DNA of 64,000 nt from Sphaerolaimus hirsutus (taxonomy: Eukaryota > Nematoda > Chromadorea > Monhysterida > Sphaerolaimidae). The DNA lies in NCBI GenBank assembly GCA_964036195.1, contig OZ038452.1, positions 29,771,785 to 29,835,784 on the forward strand, given 5' to 3'. A model generated the notes under the pieces. The model was not told where the DNA came from. It was given only the letters and a program-made list of their open reading frames with translations, and searched no databases. Numbering within the stretch: position 1 is the first letter of the stretch; each line of letters begins with the position of its first letter. The translations under genes and the position numbers were made by a program. Shown here in pieces: positions 61,001-64,000 of this stretch.

Positions 61001-62515
61001 CGAATTTGGGGGGTTGCGGCGACCCCCCCAATTCATGCGAAGTAGAGGGGGGTTGCGCCAATATCTCCCCCAAGTTTCAGCCTCTGGGGCGCCCTAGAAC
61101 TGGGGATAGGATGTGAGACGTAAAATCATAAAATGGGTGCCGGACGTGACCGGGAAGGTGTTTACATCATTCCGGAGGTATTTCGAGGGGGGGGGGGTTT
61201 ATTATTTCCCCAGCCCATTTTGAGGGGGATTTAATTCGAGGGGGGTTAATTCAAGGGGGGGATAATTCGAGGTAATACGGTAGATAGATAGCTGGGCGGT
61301 TTGGGGTTGTGTTACCCACCCCCCTTTCCTACCCCTGCAGGCATAATGTGTCTAGAATGGGCTTTGATGCGGAATGGGCCCTAGCCGAATAAGTGCCCTG
61401 GGGAGTTACTTTTTTGTCGGACTTTTTTGGCTGGGGGTTATTCAAGGGCAGGGATTTTTCCTCACTCAGTTAATCGGGGGAGTTATGTGAGAGGGATTTC
61501 TTTGAGGATTTATGGTGTCTTCGAAATCATAGTTGTTAAAACGTATTTACTTTTACTCGATAAATACGTATACTCGAGTACAGAGTGAATACGTTTACGT
61601 TTCCTCCGTAAAAAGTTCTCGTACTAGCTTTTACGTATACTTTTTGAAAGTACTCGAGTACAGAAAACGTATTTTAGATCGTCTTTTATATAGGTTTTTA
61701 AAGGCATAGAATGGGAAAAATGAGCTACAAATACGGGAAACTATTCGAAAATGGGTATCGAACCAAAAATATAGTTAAAAATTGTGTAAATTGGCGAAAA
61801 GTTATGAAAACGACCAATTTTGAGTGACATTTCTCAAAAATTTTGGCGACATTTCTCAAAAGTACTCATGTTTACGTTTTCTGCGGGGAGAAGTACGTTT
61901 ACTCACGTTTACTCATGAGTAAAAGTAAAAAAAATTACTTTACGTTTTCTGTACTCAAGGAGTGAGTAAAAAATAAATACTTTATGTTTACGTATACTTT
62001 GAAAAAAGTTCGGTACTTTTAACAACTCTGTTCGAAATGCCCAGCAAAATATGAAGGGGGTTGGGTTGTTTTCTTTCAAAATTTGCATTGAAGTTGACAA
62101 CGATTGATTGCATAAATGTACGCACTACGATGATCCCCGATTTTATTAGGAAGCGGCAGATTTACCTAGACATGATACAGATATCAGTTAGTGCTTTTAA
62201 CATGTCAATTTAGGGATTAATATCTCTAAAAGAATTCTTGTGTATTTGTAATTCGCCAAGGGTGAATTTGACATTTCATATTTTATTTTATTTGTCAAGC
62301 TGTAACTCCCACTTTACCCATACTAACTGAAAGCTAAAAATTCTCTTGCAATGGTAGCATTTATATCCATCATGTTTATTTTCTCCTTCTACCTCTATTT
62401 TTGGCAAAGTGCCCGATTCCATTTTCCTGCTCTCACTTTGACTTTCTCCATGGCTTTCAGGGACGGAATTTCCATTGAAAATGTCCGATTGTTTCTGTGT
62501 GTCTGATTCGGACAT
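57967..62515 (-). CDS. C2H2 zinc-finger protein, four fingers, 4 exons
   Basis: Probable nucleic-acid-binding protein; its target is unknown. Exons on the minus strand: 62515-62328, 60244-60136, 58720-58602, then 58141 to about 58042, with an open frame to a stop at 57967. Residues 1-50 are acidic and Ser/Glu-rich (starts MSESDTQKQSD). Finger 1: C53, C56, H69, H73, split by intron 1 inside codon 63. Finger 2: C85, C88, H101, H105, split by intron 2. Finger 3 is irregular: C113 and C115 (one residue between, not two), H128, then H130 and C131. Finger 4: C143, C146, H159, H163, in exon 4. The 12-residue Cys-His spacing is exact across both split fingers, which supports the splice choices. Past codon 172 the frame continues 24 residues into a transposon end (element 56826-58003). 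Either that supplies the stop or a GTGG donor at 58041-58038 leads to exons not found. No orthologue is recognised. Confidence 0.85.
58360..58525. mobile_element. Family J GCGCC-rich element
   Basis: Left TAGTGGTGTAATAAGCGCC and right GGCGCTTTTACATCACTA with GGCGCCAAGCGCC words between. In intron 3 of the zinc-finger gene. Confidence 0.75.
58841..59384. mobile_element. Family G inverted-repeat element interrupted by family D copy 6
   Basis: GCGCCAGTTCCGCAAAATGA left and TCATTTTGCGGAACTGGCCC right. The body is GAGAAGTGAAATGGC-like words, unlike the GAGTTAAAAGTT of other family G copies. Family D sits at 58885-59260 with TA flanks. Confidence 0.88.
58885..59260. mobile_element. Family D TA-flanked MITE, copy 6, nested
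   Basis: CCGTATTACCTCGAATTATC left and TTTCGAGGTAATACGG right, TA at 58883-58884 and 59261-59262. G- and C-runs abut the ends. Confidence 0.88.
59755..59997. mobile_element. Inverted-repeat element with GAAGTGCACTTC-type words
   Basis: CACAGCAAAAAATG left and ATTATTTGCTGTG right bound a body of GTGAAGTGC and GCACTTCAC words pairing around 59850. In intron 2 of the zinc-finger gene. Confidence 0.75.
60577..61280. mobile_element. Family D TA-flanked MITE, copy 7, host of a family F insertion
   Basis: CCGTATTACCTCGAAATACC left and TTCGAGGTAATACGG right. Reverse-orientation relative of 16937-17319, which lacks the insertion. Confidence 0.88.
60875..61162. mobile_element. Family F near-perfect palindrome, copy 3, nested
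   Basis: AACACCTTCCCGGTCACGTC left and GACGTGACCGGGAAGGTGTT right. The 288-bp element folds almost completely on itself around 61020, with very few mismatches. Confidence 0.92.
61528..62030. mobile_element. hAT-like element with CAGAGTTGTTAAAA ends and AGTACTCGAGTA body, copy 2
   Basis: Left CATAGTTGTTAAAACG, right TTTTAACAACTCTG, exact 8-bp duplication TTCGAAAT (61520-61527, 62031-62038). The body repeats ACGTTTACTC and GTACTCGAGTAC words. In intron 1 of the zinc-finger gene. Confidence 0.92.
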
Positions 62516-62837
62516 TTTTGTTGTTTTTTAAAAAGATGTTGTTGGAGTTACAGTAAAATATTTTTTTAAAGTGCAATTGAATAATAGAATGGCAGATTTT
62601 AGATGTGTTTTTAGTTAGATATCCTCTTTAGTGGTGGTCTCCTTTCGGCTGTGCTGAATGTTGACTCTTTTATAAGCTTTTCTTTACGTTTTGACGCCCC
62701 CGCAACATGTGGCTTTCTTAGTACAATTATTGAACGGTAGTACTAAGGGATGGAGTTTTGGCGCTGGCGCCATTTCTCATGGCACGCGGTGTTTTAAAAT
62801 GACGCCAAATGTTATGATTTTATTCTATAGTGGCATA

Positions 62838-63537
62838 CCGTATAAAGCCGGAATTACAGCTCAGCGGCGTTTGATGTGAAATGATGACGTCGTAAAATTG
62901 ATTACATCAAAATAGACATACCGTATTTCCTCAAATTACCCCCCGGGGGTTTATTTCTTCAGAGTGAAAATTTTGAGAGAAAAGCGTGAAAAATGCAACA
63001 ATAACCACCATTTATAAGTTTTTACAGCCTTATATAAGGATGTAGATGGTATAAAGATGTTCTAACGTAACACAGTAAGTGTTTTGAACGTCTGTTAGGC
63101 ATTTCCCGGATGACAAATTCAAGGTGTCCATTTTGAGGGGGGTTATTTCGAGTGGGGGTGGGTATTTCAAGGAAATACGGTAGGTACAGCGTTGAAATTT
63201 CAGAATTTGATAGTTCTAGTATTTAATTGTGTGTAATGTCCTAAAAAAATTAAGAAAATAATTATTTTTTAATTAGTTATTAATTTTACATCAAAATTTA
63301 CACATTCTACATCAACATTTCACGTCAAACATTTGACGTCACCAAAAAATTTTGACGTTAAATTAATAACTACTTAAATAATGATTATTTGATAAATTTT
63401 TTTGGGACATTACACACAATTACTAGAACTATCTAATTCTGAAATTTCAATGCTGTACCGTTGTCTATTTTGATGTAATCAATTTTACGACGTCATCATT
63501 TCACGTCAAACGCCGCTGAGCTGTAATTCCGGCTTAA
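62838..63537. mobile_element. Palindromic element split by family D copy 8
   Basis: AAGCCGGAATTACAGCTCAG left and CTGAGCTGTAATTCCGGCTT right are exact inverses. The left arm is interrupted at a TA by family D (62921-63180). Centre near 63310. Upstream of the zinc-finger start. Confidence 0.9.
62921..63180. mobile_element. Family D TA-flanked MITE, copy 8 (carries the empty family H site)
   Basis: CCGTATTTCCTCAAATTACC left and TTTCAAGGAAATACGG right, TA on each side. Positions 63071-63086 are the unbroken version of the site holding family H in copy 4. Confidence 0.9.
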
Positions 63538-64000
63538 CATGGGGAATTGTTCAAAAGGTGGTATTTTTCAAGCCAGGGAATTATTCAAGCAAATGCGGTA
63601 TATACTCCAGGTAGGCCTATGATTCCTGGCACCATTTTGATGGATAACGCCAGACATTAATTACAGTGACATTGACTTTTTAAATTTTTTTTTGGCGTTT
63701 TCCTATCACTAGAGCGAGGGCTAGAACATTCAAATGCATTCACCTACCTAAATGGTATTTTGCTAACGGATTGACTTTTCTATTTTTTGGTTTCGCGAAT
63801 TCACGGGGTGCTTTTTTCGACTTATTTTTCCATCGAATAATTTTCAAAAATTGAAAAACTGCTGCGCGCAAACAGACATGAACAGTCACAGCCAAATCAA
63901 AATGCCAGATAAATATTGTTTTTAAATGGCTGAAAGTGAGAGTATTTAACGCAACGTTTGTCTAAATGCCAGCACACACACCAGTTCAAGGACGTAGCCA

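Overview
This is eukaryotic, animal-type DNA. Every gene recognised is split by spliceosomal introns with GT donors and pyrimidine-rich acceptors, very often ending TTTCAG. The intergenic and intron space is packed with short non-autonomous transposons. Splice style and protein sequences suggest an ecdysozoan, perhaps a nematode-like animal, but the species cannot be fixed from sequence alone. No bacterial operon, CRISPR array or rRNA was seen.

Four protein genes could be rebuilt by joining exons whose reading phases agree at every junction. (1) Minus strand, 9491 down to 585: CDP-diacylglycerol synthase, eight exons, with the C-terminal end outside the window. (2) Plus strand, 24064-31647: ceramide glucosyltransferase, eleven exons. 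(3) Plus strand, 47381-55078: a secreted S1 (chymotrypsin-fold) serine peptidase, eight exons. (4) Minus strand, 62515 down to about 57967: a small C2H2 zinc-finger protein, four exons. The first two are housekeeping lipid enzymes of the ER/Golgi (phosphatidylinositol/cardiolipin precursor and glucosylceramide synthesis). Nothing links the four functionally; they look like ordinary neighbours in a repeat-rich genome.

Layout: 0-9.5 kb is the CDP-DAG synthase gene with hAT-like elements in its introns. 10.2-13.5 kb is a tandem satellite with a higher-order repeat of about 465 bp. 13.55-14.5 kb is a G-rich minisatellite. 15.8-23.3 kb holds transposon fragments and a 1.6-kb palindrome. 24-31.7 kb is the glucosyltransferase gene. 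32-47 kb is a transposon field including a 5.6-kb inverted-repeat-bounded composite. 47.4-55.1 kb is the protease gene, whose introns carry several palindromic elements. 55-64 kb is the zinc-finger gene and more nested elements.

The most notable part is the mobile-element archive. At least eight insertions have clear 8-bp target duplications (hAT-like), and at least ten sit at TA dinucleotides (Tc1/mariner-like ends). Many are nested, and for three nestings an unoccupied copy of the host element lies elsewhere in the window, so insertion site and order can be read directly. Several hAT-like elements have a body made almost entirely of one short repeated word, a different word in each family.
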